Assembly: GCA_947456995.1 (NCBI GenBank)
Contig: CANGVB010000184.1
Location: 1 to 7,111 of the forward strand
DNA: 7,111 nucleotides
Direction of reading: 5' to 3'
DNA from: Bryobacteraceae bacterium
Lineage (GTDB): Bacteria > Acidobacteriota > Terriglobia > Bryobacterales > Bryobacteraceae
Part shown: positions 1 through 6,863 of the stretch, piece after piece
Position numbering within the stretch: the first letter of the stretch is position 1
Layout: every line of letters begins with the position of its first letter
Position numbers and translations under genes: made by a program
The notes under the pieces: model-generated
What the model saw: only the letters and a program-made list of their open reading frames with translations
The model's database searches: none
Told to the model about the DNA's origin: nothing

Positions 1-42
1 AGCGGGTACTCTTTCAGTACGCTGTGGGTGACTAGAGCGTAC
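1..42 (+). other. Two mutually exclusive inverted repeats at the left edge
   Basis: Arm 1-10 (AGCGGGTACT) can pair with 16-23 (AGTACGCT) if two G bases bulge. Alternatively GTACGCT at 17-23 pairs perfectly (7 bp) with AGCGTAC at 36-42 over a 12-base loop that contains the TAG at 33-35. No T-run follows, so it is not a standard terminator. It lies in apparently coding sequence and may be chance. Confidence 0.3.
3..35 (+). pseudogene. Tail of upstream hydrolase reading frame, ended by an in-frame TAG
   Basis: The frame entering from the left edge reads RVLFQYAVGD and stops at TAG (33-35). The same frame then continues SVPNNSNGQLIRAAFENEL without a break to 332. Read across the TAG, the text resembles the late part of secreted lipase-like alpha/beta hydrolases: a strand ending in GD (the usual position of the catalytic Asp), then VPN, and further on a YRHDL...NPHAY stretch that could carry the catalytic His. 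The simplest reading is one gene broken by a nonsense mutation or a sequencing error. Alternatively, a gene ends genuinely here, or the upstream gene uses another frame: frame 1 is open from the edge to a TGA at 64-66. Only ten residues are visible, so this is tentative. Confidence 0.35.
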
Positions 43-92
43 CGAACAACTCGAACGGGCAACTGATCCGTGCTGCATTCGAAAATGAGCTA

Positions 93-332
93 GTGTCAGT
101 CTACCGACACGATTTGGCCAGACAGATCGTGCCTACTCTGCCAGAGAACCCGCACGCCTATATGGCTGCCTTCGCCCAGTTGGACCAGCCAAGTCTCCTG
201 ATCGCATTGGCAACGCTATCCCAGGCCAGCGAATTCCTTGCCAGCGGACGAAGAGAAGTGCCCGACGTCAACGGGCTTGTCCGCTTCCTATTCCGCCAGA
301 ACCTCTTTGAAACTCCAAGCCTGATTCCGTGA
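93..332 (+). CDS. Small ORF: probable C-terminal fragment of a secreted alpha/beta hydrolase
   Basis: This 79-residue frame has a GTG start and no clear ribosome binding site. GTG at 93 is the only usual bacterial start codon between the TAG at 33-35 and the early part of the frame. However, the codons from 36 to 92 look equally coding (SVPNNSNGQLIRAAFENELV). That argues the GTG is not the native start and that this is the C-terminal part of a longer protein. The content is Ala/Leu-rich, with YRHDLARQIVPTLPENPHAY near the start and VPDVNGLVRFLF...LFETPSLIP at the end. That ending recalls the closing 'DPDG...LFEVP' segment I associate with large extracellular lipase-like hydrolases (family memory, not checked). 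If so, His at NPH could be the catalytic base, while the nucleophile domain lies outside the window or is lost. The stop is 12 bases before the next hydrolase gene, in the same direction and frame. It is probably non-functional alone; an independent hypothetical protein cannot be excluded. Confidence 0.45.
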   Translation: MSVYRHDLARQIVPTLPENPHAYMAAFAQLDQPSLLIALATLSQASEFLASGRREVPDVNGLVRFLFRQNLFETPSLIP

Positions 333-344
333 GACGATAGCGGC

Positions 345-1502
345 ATGCTGGTTCTCGCTCTTCTATTACAAGCTCAATATTTTAGTGTTCCGCAAGTAGA
401 CGCACCCGAGTTGGCTCGTTTTGGCAGTCATGATGTTGGTGTAAGGACTATCGAGATCACCAATCCGCAGCAAGTGGACATCCTCAAGTCAGGTCTTGCA
501 GACCGAACGCTCAAGATTGAAATCTGGTATCCCGCCCAGCTCAAGGCCAACGAGCAGGCTCATACCGTGTACGTAAGCCCGATGGCCGGACGCGTTCCGC
601 GTCCCGACAGCCCAAAAACGTTTGAAATTCCTGGCAAGGCGGCGCGTGATGCAGAGCCGAAGCAAGGCGCGGCTTATCCGCTGGTGGTGGTTTCGCATGG
701 CTACCCGGGATCACGAACCTTTCTCAGCTACCTTACAGAGAATCTCGCCTCAAAGGGTTATGTGGTTGCTGCCATTGACCATACAGATTCTGTATTTGGA
801 GAGGTCAGAGGCTTTCAGAGCACCCTGATTCACCGTGCTCCCGATCAACTCTTCACCATTCAGGAATTGGCCCGACTCTCCAAGCAGGGAGACCACTTTC
901 TGAACAAAATCGTGGATACGGACAAGGTGGCCATCGTGGGTTATTCGATGGGCGGTTATGGCGCGATGGCCAGTGGCGGGGCGTCTTACAATGCTGCAAG
1001 CGGCATGCTTAAGCAACTTCCTATGCCGAAGGTGAGTCCACCTGCAAATCTCAAAGCGATTGTCGCTATTGCTCCCTGGGGCGCGCAGCCCCCTGTGGAA
1101 GCCTGGGAAGCAGAGGCTGTCAAGAACTTCAAGCTACCATCTCTCTTCATCGTCGGAGACAATGACGACGTGTCGGGCTATGAGAAGGGTGTCAAGAAGC
1201 TCTACAACTGGGCTATCAATTCTGACCGTTGCCTGCTGACTTATCAGAATGCGCGGCATAACGTTGGTGGTAATCCCGCGCCCGCAAACGTGTCTCTCGA
1301 CTTTCAGGGAAGGGAATCGTTTGAGGAACCCGTTTGGCGCAAGGATCGCATCACGGCGATCAACCAACACTACATTACAGCTTTTCTAGACCTGAATCTT
1401 AAGTCTGATGCAGCGAAGGCTGAATACCTGAAACCTGAGGGTAAGGGGTTTCAGCGGCGCTGGTTCCTCGGTTTGAATATCGATTGTCAAAAGCCGAACT
1501 AG
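345..1502 (+). CDS. Secreted alpha/beta hydrolase, predicted dienelactone hydrolase / PAF-acetylhydrolase-like
   Basis: This 385-residue serine hydrolase probably cleaves ester or lactone bonds; the substrate cannot be told from sequence. The first ~11 residues (MLVLALLLQAQ) are a very short hydrophobic export signal without a basic N-region, so the mature enzyme should be periplasmic or extracellular. Residues ~30-63 (GVRTIEI...LKIEIWYPA) match the N-terminal strand pattern of predicted dienelactone hydrolases (COG4188-like) and PAF-acetylhydrolases. Residues 112-120 (PLVVVSHGY) form the strand and oxyanion-hole turn. GYSMGG at 199-204 is the nucleophile elbow, with Ser201. The catalytic acid is likely Asp272 or a neighbour in FIVGDNDD, and His305 in NARHN completes the triad. 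Length is normal for the family. ATG345 is the first usable start after the TGA at 330-332; Shine-Dalgarno evidence is weak (a GAG about 12 bases upstream). The gene follows a broken hydrolase-like frame by 12 bases and may once have been transcribed with it. It converges on the long minus-strand gene. Confidence 0.88.
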   Translation: MLVLALLLQAQYFSVPQVDAPELARFGSHDVGVRTIEITNPQQVDILKSGLADRTLKIEIWYPAQLKANEQAHTVYVSPMAGRVPRPDSPKTFEIPGKAARDAEPKQGAAYPLVVVSHGYPGSRTFLSYLTENLASKGYVVAAIDHTDSVFGEVRGFQSTLIHRAPDQLFTIQELARLSKQGDHFLNKIVDTDKVAIVGYSMGGYGAMASGGASYNAASGMLKQLPMPKVSPPANLKAIVAIAPWGAQPPVEAWEAEAVKNFKLPSLFIVGDNDDVSGYEKGVKKLYNWAINSDRCLLTYQNARHNVGGNPAPANVSLDFQGRESFEEPVWRKDRITAINQHYITAFLDLNLKSDAAKAEYLKPEGKGFQRRWFLGLNIDCQKPN

Positions 1503-1508
1503 GCTTCT

Positions 1509-4500
1509 CTAGCGGACCCAGAGCGACACTCCAACGGGGCTGAGATTGCCGCCGACTCCAAGGCGGACTTCATTCAAGCCTTCAGTTAGTCCCTGCGGGA
1601 TTTTTGTGTTCACTTGAATTACACCCTCTACGATCCCAGGTGCGTTACCGGCGTAGAGTAGCTCTGCCCGTTGACTGCCAATCTGGACGAAGACCGTTTG
1701 GAAAAGGCTCGATACTGCTTGAGCAACCCTGCCATCTACTCCGGCAGGTGACATGCGGCCGGCACCGGTTGCATAGAATACGATCACTGAGCCTCGGGGC
1801 GCCGGGTTCAGTGGGCCATTCAATGTTCCATCTTCATTTACAATTGCGGCTTGTCCTTTTCCTGAACCATCACTCGTGAAAATTGCTGGTTGGGAATTCG
1901 CAACTGGAATCGTCAGGGGGGCTGACAGCATCCCGTTGTATTCGACGGTCATGTTGGTTTGGACCCGTCCCAACAAATCGAAGGGGGCTATGGCGCTCAG
2001 CTGTCCGTCTGAAGTATAAATCATCGGCGAGGCCACACCATCGAAGAGCACTCGCGTGAGGGCAAGCTCTTTGGGCAGGAGATTGTTGTTGAGTGTAAAC
2101 TGGCGCAGAATCGGTGGGCCCATGTTTGTGCCGAAGATGGTGAGCAACTGGCCGGGGGCCAATGCATTGCGTTCATAGCTTGCCGCATTTGTGACGGCGG
2201 CCAGTGCGGGTGATCCGGGCGGGACGATACTGATCCGGTAAGAAGCGCTTTCTCTCTCTCCTAGCGATTCAGTCAAGGTAAAGAAGAAGTCTCCAACAGA
2301 GAAGGGGCTCCCCGAAAGCATGGCGTTTGCAGAATCGAGGCTGATTCCTGGTGGCAGTGCACCCGAAGTTATGGTGAGCCTGCTTGAGGTTTGCTGGCCG
2401 GAAATGCGTAGATTTTGCTTGTAATTTGAACCTATAGTTGCGCCAGGCAGACTCTGAACCAGAGGAAACGACGCAGACAGGGGAAGCACCTGTATGGTGA
2501 CAGAATTTTGTGAAACGAAGCCATCTGAGCCCCGAGCAGCTACTCCGAAAGTGAAGTCTCCTGTGGAGGTTGGTGTGCCGGAGATGGAACCGTTTGGGCT
2601 CATGGTTAGCCCGAGTGGTAATCCTCCAATCGCGCCTGGCTCGACCGAAAAGGTAATTGGGGTTTGTCCTGAAATTTGTGTGAGCTGGGCTGAATAGGGC
2701 TGGCCTAGCTGCCCATTGGTAAGGCGGATTGCCTCAAAAACCGGGATCGTGTAGGGCGGCAGATCGGTTGAATTGCCGCGGCTGTCGGTAAGCCTGAGCC
2801 TGAATGTGTAAAATCCGTAAGCCAAGGGCACGCCGGTAATGCTGCCGGTGGAGGAGTCCAGTCGTAAGCCTGAAGGCGGCGTTCCTGCAGTCAAGTTCCA
2901 GAGGTAGGGAGGGAATCCTCCTTCTGCGGTGAGCCGGAAATTGTAGGGATAGTAGAGTTTGCCGCTTGGAGGACCCGTGGAACTAATTCTCAGAGGACCC
3001 GTAGTACTCAAAATGCGGATGGTGAGTTCTCGCTGAGCGGTACCGCCTTGTGTGTCGCTGACCTGAATGGAAAAGGTAAATGTTCCGGTGGAGGTGGGTG
3101 TGCCCGCTATTCTGCCGTCGGTAGAGATTGTTAATCCGGCAGGGAGCGCGCCTCCAGATAGCCGGTAGCTCAGGGCGAGGGCGCCAGGGGATCTTGCTTC
3201 CACTGCAGCTACATAAGGAACATTTAAGGCCCCATCGGGAAGTGATGTTGATGAGATCGAAGGCAGAGCTGCACGGACGTTGAGCGTCAGATTGACCTGA
3301 GCTGTTGCAGCGGTTGCATCGGTAAGCCTGAGGGTGAGCGGGAAGGTTCCTGCTTGAGCAGGTTTTCCGCTGAGAAGCCCGAGGGTGGAGAGCTGAAGCC
3401 CAGGAGGGAGGGAGCCTCCCGCCAATTGGAATGTGTAGGGCGAAGTGCCGCCACTGCCACTGAAGCTGAAACTGTAGTCTTCGTTTACTCGGGCATCTGG
3501 TAGCTGGGTTGAATTGAAGCTCAAGGTGACTGGGCGAACCACCAAAGTGAGAGAAGCATCGCCCTCAAGACCGGCTGTGTCTCGAATACGAAAGCTTAAG
3601 GGAAAGCTACCCACTACTGTGGTGGTGCCGGAAATACGACCGGTGGGAGCATCGAAGCTGAAGCCGCCTGGCAATTCACCTTGTATCAGCCTGTAAGCAT
3701 AGGGTGGATTCCCGCCGTTTACCCTCAAGGTGGCAGAGTAAGGTGTCCTGACTATTGCTTCGGGCAAAGCTGAGAGGCTTACTGTCAGAAGCGTCGGTTG
3801 TACGTTCAAGCGGTACCTTCTTACGACCGAAGTGCCCCGAGCATCTGTCACGCGGACTCTGAACTCGAATGCTCCGGAAAAGCGCGGCTGACCGTACAAG
3901 CGGCCGGAAGCGCTTAATTCCATCAAAACGGGCAGTTGCCCACCTTCAAAGGCAAACGTGTAAGGTGCGGCAGGCCCAGAGGCGTCGAGTTGGATTGAGT
4001 AAGGTTGATTGAGTGTGGCAAGGGGCAGTATGAGTGGTTCCGCATCAGCCTGGTCTCGAACTTCGATCCTAAAAGTTTGTTGTACTGAATTACCGGCAGC
4101 ATCCGTGGCTTGAACGACAAAAATGGCAAAGCCGGGTAGAATCGGGGTACCTGTCAGGGCACCTGAAGATGAGAAGCTCAAAGCCGGTGGGGGAATGATG
4201 CCGTTCAGGATTCGGTAGGTTATTGGAGGGTTGTTCGACGATGCAACTATATTGGTGGAATATGGGATGCCCAGGAAGGCGGTTGGCAGAGTCGTTGTCA
4301 AGAAAATGGGGGGATTTTGAGAGCTAGCCGGGCTGATGGTGAGGTTGTAGGAGCGCTCAATGAAACGATTTGAGCTATCGGTGGCCCGCACGGTAAAGGA
4401 TGCTTGCCCACTTCCGACCGGGGATCCTGTAATCCTTCCGGTTGAGGATAGGCTAAGTCCTGCAGGTAATGTTCCAAGGCTCAGTGAAAACCTATAGGGT

Positions 4501-5468
4501 TGCGCGCCTCCTGACGCTTCCACTAATGACGAGTAGGGCACATTTGAGGACCCGGGAGGCAAAGACTGATTGGTAAAGTCGAAGACTGTCGAAGCTGTCA
4601 CCTCGATAGAGAAATTTGCCGTTATGACAGATCCAGCGGCGTCCCTGAGTTCGACCCCGAAAGAGAGAACGCCAAGTTGAAGAGGAAATCCACTGATGGA
4701 GCCGTTGCTTTGGAGTGACAGCCCAGCGGGTAGCTGCCCTGAGATCTGCTGGAAGCGATAGGGTTGGCTTCCTCCGGTAGCAGTTAAGCTGGCACCGTAG
4801 GGAACAGACAATTGTCCATTGGGCAGTGGATTGGTTGGTATCGCCAGCAGATTTCCGACGTCGGTGGGCGATGGAGTAACGTGAATCAGGAATTGTCTTT
4901 CAGCCATTCCGCTTGCAAGGTGATTGGCGCTTACGGTGAATACATAAGTTCCTCGCAGGGATGGTGTCCCAGAAATACCATCTGAGCTCAAAACAAGCCC
5001 TGGAGGTAAATTGCCAAAGCTAATTCGAAGCGAGACTGGTGGGGCTGAACCGGACAAGCTGAGGGGCGCGTTATAGCCCACCCCGAGGACTGCGGCTGGA
5101 AGAGCAGTCTGTACAAATTCAAAGCGAGTACCGTTTACCTCGACTCTGACGCTGGAACGGATTTTGACATTTGCCCTGTCGGTGGCGGAGACAAAAAAGG
5201 TAAATACTCCAATCTGGGTGGGCGTTCCAAACAAGACTCCGTCAGAGCTGAGAGTCATGCCAGATGGAATCGTTCCGCTTTCAATTTCATAGATTTTGGA
5301 GCCAACACCACCAATCGTCATCAATTGATAAGCAGTGTATTGGTTTATTGTTGCCACGGTAGTTGGCGAATTGAAGTAAAACGTAGGTGGGCCGCCTGGC
5401 TGTGCGTTCAGGCTCGTCAAGAGAAAGTGTCCAAGTAAGGCCAAACTAAACCGCTGAAGCGTACTCAT
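1509..5468 (-). CDS. Giant exported putative-Ig repeat protein with Solibacter-type C-terminal domain
   Basis: This 1319-residue protein has a signal peptide (MSTLQRFSLALLGHFLLTSLNA, likely cleaved after Ala22). Twelve Ig-like repeats of the He_PIG type follow (residues ~28-1082), then a C-terminal domain (~1087-1319) matching TIGR03437. Each repeat follows the plan 'PY...G.PPY.F...G.LP.GL.LS..G.I.GTP...G.F.F.V...D..G'. The mature chain has no cysteine and only two tryptophans (857, 1317), which suits an extended chain of beta-sandwiches outside the cytoplasm. No catalytic domain, sortase motif or C-terminal membrane segment is visible, so how it is retained is unknown. A role in adhesion, matrix building or polymer binding is inferred from the family. 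The start is firm: an in-frame TGA lies one codon upstream of the ATG, though no good Shine-Dalgarno is seen. It lies 42 bases downstream of the beta-propeller gene on the same strand, so co-transcription is likely. Its stop is 6 bases from the stop of the opposing hydrolase gene. Confidence 0.92.
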   Translation of the reverse strand: MSTLQRFSLALLGHFLLTSLNAQPGGPPTFYFNSPTTVATINQYTAYQLMTIGGVGSKIYEIESGTIPSGMTLSSDGVLFGTPTQIGVFTFFVSATDRANVKIRSSVRVEVNGTRFEFVQTALPAAVLGVGYNAPLSLSGSAPPVSLRISFGNLPPGLVLSSDGISGTPSLRGTYVFTVSANHLASGMAERQFLIHVTPSPTDVGNLLAIPTNPLPNGQLSVPYGASLTATGGSQPYRFQQISGQLPAGLSLQSNGSISGFPLQLGVLSFGVELRDAAGSVITANFSIEVTASTVFDFTNQSLPPGSSNVPYSSLVEASGGAQPYRFSLSLGTLPAGLSLSSTGRITGSPVGSGQASFTVRATDSSNRFIERSYNLTISPASSQNPPIFLTTTLPTAFLGIPYSTNIVASSNNPPITYRILNGIIPPPALSFSSSGALTGTPILPGFAIFVVQATDAAGNSVQQTFRIEVRDQADAEPLILPLATLNQPYSIQLDASGPAAPYTFAFEGGQLPVLMELSASGRLYGQPRFSGAFEFRVRVTDARGTSVVRRYRLNVQPTLLTVSLSALPEAIVRTPYSATLRVNGGNPPYAYRLIQGELPGGFSFDAPTGRISGTTTVVGSFPLSFRIRDTAGLEGDASLTLVVRPVTLSFNSTQLPDARVNEDYSFSFSGSGGTSPYTFQLAGGSLPPGLQLSTLGLLSGKPAQAGTFPLTLRLTDATAATAQVNLTLNVRAALPSISSTSLPDGALNVPYVAAVEARSPGALALSYRLSGGALPAGLTISTDGRIAGTPTSTGTFTFSIQVSDTQGGTAQRELTIRILSTTGPLRISSTGPPSGKLYYPYNFRLTAEGGFPPYLWNLTAGTPPSGLRLDSSTGSITGVPLAYGFYTFRLRLTDSRGNSTDLPPYTIPVFEAIRLTNGQLGQPYSAQLTQISGQTPITFSVEPGAIGGLPLGLTMSPNGSISGTPTSTGDFTFGVAARGSDGFVSQNSVTIQVLPLSASFPLVQSLPGATIGSNYKQNLRISGQQTSSRLTITSGALPPGISLDSANAMLSGSPFSVGDFFFTLTESLGERESASYRISIVPPGSPALAAVTNAASYERNALAPGQLLTIFGTNMGPPILRQFTLNNNLLPKELALTRVLFDGVASPMIYTSDGQLSAIAPFDLLGRVQTNMTVEYNGMLSAPLTIPVANSQPAIFTSDGSGKGQAAIVNEDGTLNGPLNPAPRGSVIVFYATGAGRMSPAGVDGRVAQAVSSLFQTVFVQIGSQRAELLYAGNAPGIVEGVIQVNTKIPQGLTEGLNEVRLGVGGNLSPVGVSLWVR
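1512..2210 (-). other. Region coding the TIGR03437-like (Solibacter) C-terminal domain
   Basis: These bases code residues ~1087-1319 of the long exported protein. The order of cues fits the domain: TNAASYERNALAPGQLLTIFGTNMGP-type opening (split here at 1093-1118), FDGVASPMIYTSDGQLSAIAP in the middle, IPVANSQPAIFTSDGSGKGQ, NPAPRGSVIVFYATGAG, then AELLYAGNAPGIVEG and VNTKIPQGL near the end. In Acidobacteriota this domain commonly closes exported proteins with variable repeat regions in front. Its function is not established; a part in secretion or surface retention is a reasonable guess. It is the strongest lineage marker in the window. Confidence 0.85.
2223..5387 (-). repeat. Twelve tandem Ig-like (He_PIG-type) protein repeats, ~88 residues each
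   Basis: The repeats are seen at protein level, not as near-identical DNA. The signature 'S-x-x-G-x-I-x-G-T-P' begins at residues 74, 161, 253, 341, 433, 519, 607, 694, 782, 872, 957 and 1045 of the long exported protein, giving spacings of 85-92. Approximate units are 28-112, 113-198, 206-291, 296-379, 386-471, 477-557, 562-645, 648-731, 735-820, 826-910, 912-995 and 1001-1082. Units 3 and 4 are among the closest (GGSQPYRF / GGAQPYRF, LPAGLSL in both). Unit 12 is the most diverged: it lacks the Gly of the turn (DSANAMLSGSP) and ends without the usual 'TD..G'. The divergence suggests old duplications, not recent expansion. Confidence 0.88.
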
Positions 5469-5510
5469 AAATCAAGTAGTATGCTACCGCAAAGATTCAG
5501 TGCTTTTGTG
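5469..5510 (-). other. Short intergenic gap between propeller and Ig-repeat genes
   Basis: These 42 bases hold no gene. On the minus strand I see a direct GCAC-AAAA-GCAC repeat near the propeller stop and a small GTAG-CATA-CTAC inverted repeat close to the Ig-repeat start. There is no convincing -35/-10 pair, no terminator hairpin with a T-run, and no good Shine-Dalgarno. Read-through from the propeller gene is the simplest explanation for expression of the long gene. Confidence 0.5.
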
Positions 5511-6863
5511 CTAATTAAATTGAATTGCGTAGAGATCGGCGTCTTTTAGCTCGACGCGGAGGCGGACAGGTTTCGATGCGAGCGGGGCCAGGGATTCGAT
5601 GTTTTTCCACTTCACTACTCTTGTGATGAGGTCGCCTATGAGTTCGGTAGACTCGGCCAGAAGTGTTCCTGTTGGATCTTCCAGAAAGAGCTTGATGCCG
5701 CCGGGGGCGGAGGTGGAGAAGTTCACTTCCAGGTTAGTGCCGGTGAAGGTGAAGGGCTTTGTGATCATTGTGCCTCCGCTATAGCCGGCGTGGACTGAGC
5801 TGAAGCCGTCCAGACGTAGTGTGTAGCGCTGCAGGTGGATGCTGGGTTGGCCGTAGTCTCGCACTACGTAGAAAGATAGTTCGTCTTCGGCTGTTTGCGC
5901 CAGATTGAGGGCAGGGTAGTTGGAGCGGGAGACCCAGTTCTTCATGCCGAGGCCGGGGCGGAGGAAGGCCTCCATGAAGGTTCTATCCATCACCGTCCCG
6001 CCACGAGAGGACATCAGGACGGCGTCGGAACAGTCTTTGAAATAGCCGGGGTCGACTCCGATTGCTTTGGCTTCTGGTTCAGATAGAACTTGTCTGCCGG
6101 GGAGGAAGCGGGCGCATAAGGAGAGGTAGATGTGCGGGGCCCGGAAGTAGGGGCTGGTTTGGTTGGTGTAGAGATGCTCGGGCGGGGCATCGCCGAAGGA
6201 GATTTCTCCTTGCTTCTGCCAATCCATGAAGTTTTGGCTTGTGGCTCGGGAGATCCAGCGGTAGTTGGTTGTGCCGATCTTCTTGAAGGTTCGGTAGTAA
6301 CAGACGTATTGTTTCTCGCTCTCGGACCAGAAGGCGAGGTTTTGCGAATCGAATGCTCCGCCGGTGAGGACGGGTTCGGGGCGGGTTTGGGACCACTGGA
6401 TTCCGTTGCGGGAGTGGAAGGCCATCAGGCCGCTTTTGCTGGTGCCGGCGAGGCCTTTGTAGGTGCCGTCGCGGTCCAGGAAAGGCGAGAAGTTGTGCTG
6501 GAGAGGCGGGGTGTTTGCGAGGATGATGTTGGTTCCTCGCGCGATGTTGGGACGCTCGAATTGTTTGCCGTCTTTGGACTCGGCGTAGCAGGTGACTTCG
6601 TTGCCTCGGCCGTCTTCTCCGGCGTTGGGGACTCCACGGTAGTAGAGTTTCTTTCCGATCACGGTTGCGTAATTGGAGAAGCGGCCCTCCCAGGGTTTGT
6701 CGAAGCGGAAGGCGGTGCCGGCGTCGATGGGGGTGCCCAGACGCAGCTCGGTGCCCTTCATTTCGGCAATCAGGAATTTGTCGATGAAGAGCTCGCGGCG
6801 GGAGCCGAGGGCTATGGTGTTGTCTGGGGCAAAGGCGGCTGCTAGTAGAGTGCGGCGGGTCAC
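5511..6863 (-). CDS. Tat-exported beta-propeller protein, GH32/GH43-like glycosidase fold
   Basis: This is a 450-residue protein. The N-terminus MTRRTLLAAAFA carries a twin-arginine motif followed by a very short hydrophobic stretch, as in Tat-dependent export of folded proteins. ELFIDKFLI at 24-32 opens a type of exported protein, common in Acidobacteriota and Planctomycetes, that is often annotated as GH32-like. Blade-like segments follow: FSPFLDRDGTYKGLAG (125-140), FHSRNGIQW (149-157), FDSQNLAFW (171-179), NQTSPYF (234-240), SDAVLMSSRGG (279-289) and LQRYTLRLDGF (345-354). From ~366 on, a beta-sandwich tail is likely. Carbohydrate cleavage or binding is inferred; which acidic residues would be catalytic is not clear to me. 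The GTG start lies inside the stop of the upstream gene (GTGA, 6860-6863), implying coupled translation, and the Arg-Arg signal right after it supports this start. It lies 42 bases before the giant Ig-repeat gene. Third codon positions are very GC-rich, which produces long spurious frames over its 5' half. Confidence 0.8.
   Translation of the reverse strand: MTRRTLLAAAFAPDNTIALGSRRELFIDKFLIAEMKGTELRLGTPIDAGTAFRFDKPWEGRFSNYATVIGKKLYYRGVPNAGEDGRGNEVTCYAESKDGKQFERPNIARGTNIILANTPPLQHNFSPFLDRDGTYKGLAGTSKSGLMAFHSRNGIQWSQTRPEPVLTGGAFDSQNLAFWSESEKQYVCYYRTFKKIGTTNYRWISRATSQNFMDWQKQGEISFGDAPPEHLYTNQTSPYFRAPHIYLSLCARFLPGRQVLSEPEAKAIGVDPGYFKDCSDAVLMSSRGGTVMDRTFMEAFLRPGLGMKNWVSRSNYPALNLAQTAEDELSFYVVRDYGQPSIHLQRYTLRLDGFSSVHAGYSGGTMITKPFTFTGTNLEVNFSTSAPGGIKLFLEDPTGTLLAESTELIGDLITRVVKWKNIESLAPLASKPVRLRVELKDADLYAIQFN
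6860..6863 (-). promoter_or_regulatory. GTGA stop/start overlap (translational coupling)
   Basis: On the minus strand the bases CTGTGACC contain both the TGA ending the partial gene and the GTG starting the Tat-signal propeller gene. No strong Shine-Dalgarno precedes the GTG (only a GAG about 10 bases upstream), so re-initiation by ribosomes finishing the upstream gene is the likely route of translation. Confidence 0.75.

Noticed and set aside
1507..1523. CTCT...AGAG inverted repeat between the convergent genes
   Set aside because: Four-base stem with a nine-base loop and no T-run; too weak for a terminator.
1604..1879. 91-codon plus-strand frame inside the Ig-repeat gene
   Set aside because: It lies antisense to the well-matched C-terminal domain, has no family resemblance, and its Arg/Leu/His composition fits a shadow.
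2250..2260. Short TC-rich run (tctctctctcc)
   Set aside because: Eleven bases inside conserved coding sequence; no sign of a phase-variable tract or a frame disruption.
3923..4129. 68-codon minus-strand frame inside the Ig-repeat gene
   Set aside because: Out-of-frame reading within conserved repeat units; no start signal and no recognisable content.
5474..5510. Possible promoter or terminator upstream of the Ig-repeat gene
   Set aside because: The GTAG-CATA-CTAC inverted repeat has only four base pairs, the GCAC repeats are direct and not inverted, and no -35/-10 pair with proper spacing is present.
6132..6845. 237-codon plus-strand open frame opposite the propeller gene
   Set aside because: Gly/Val/Glu-rich low-complexity translation without motifs; it mirrors the GC-rich codon pattern of the real minus-strand gene.
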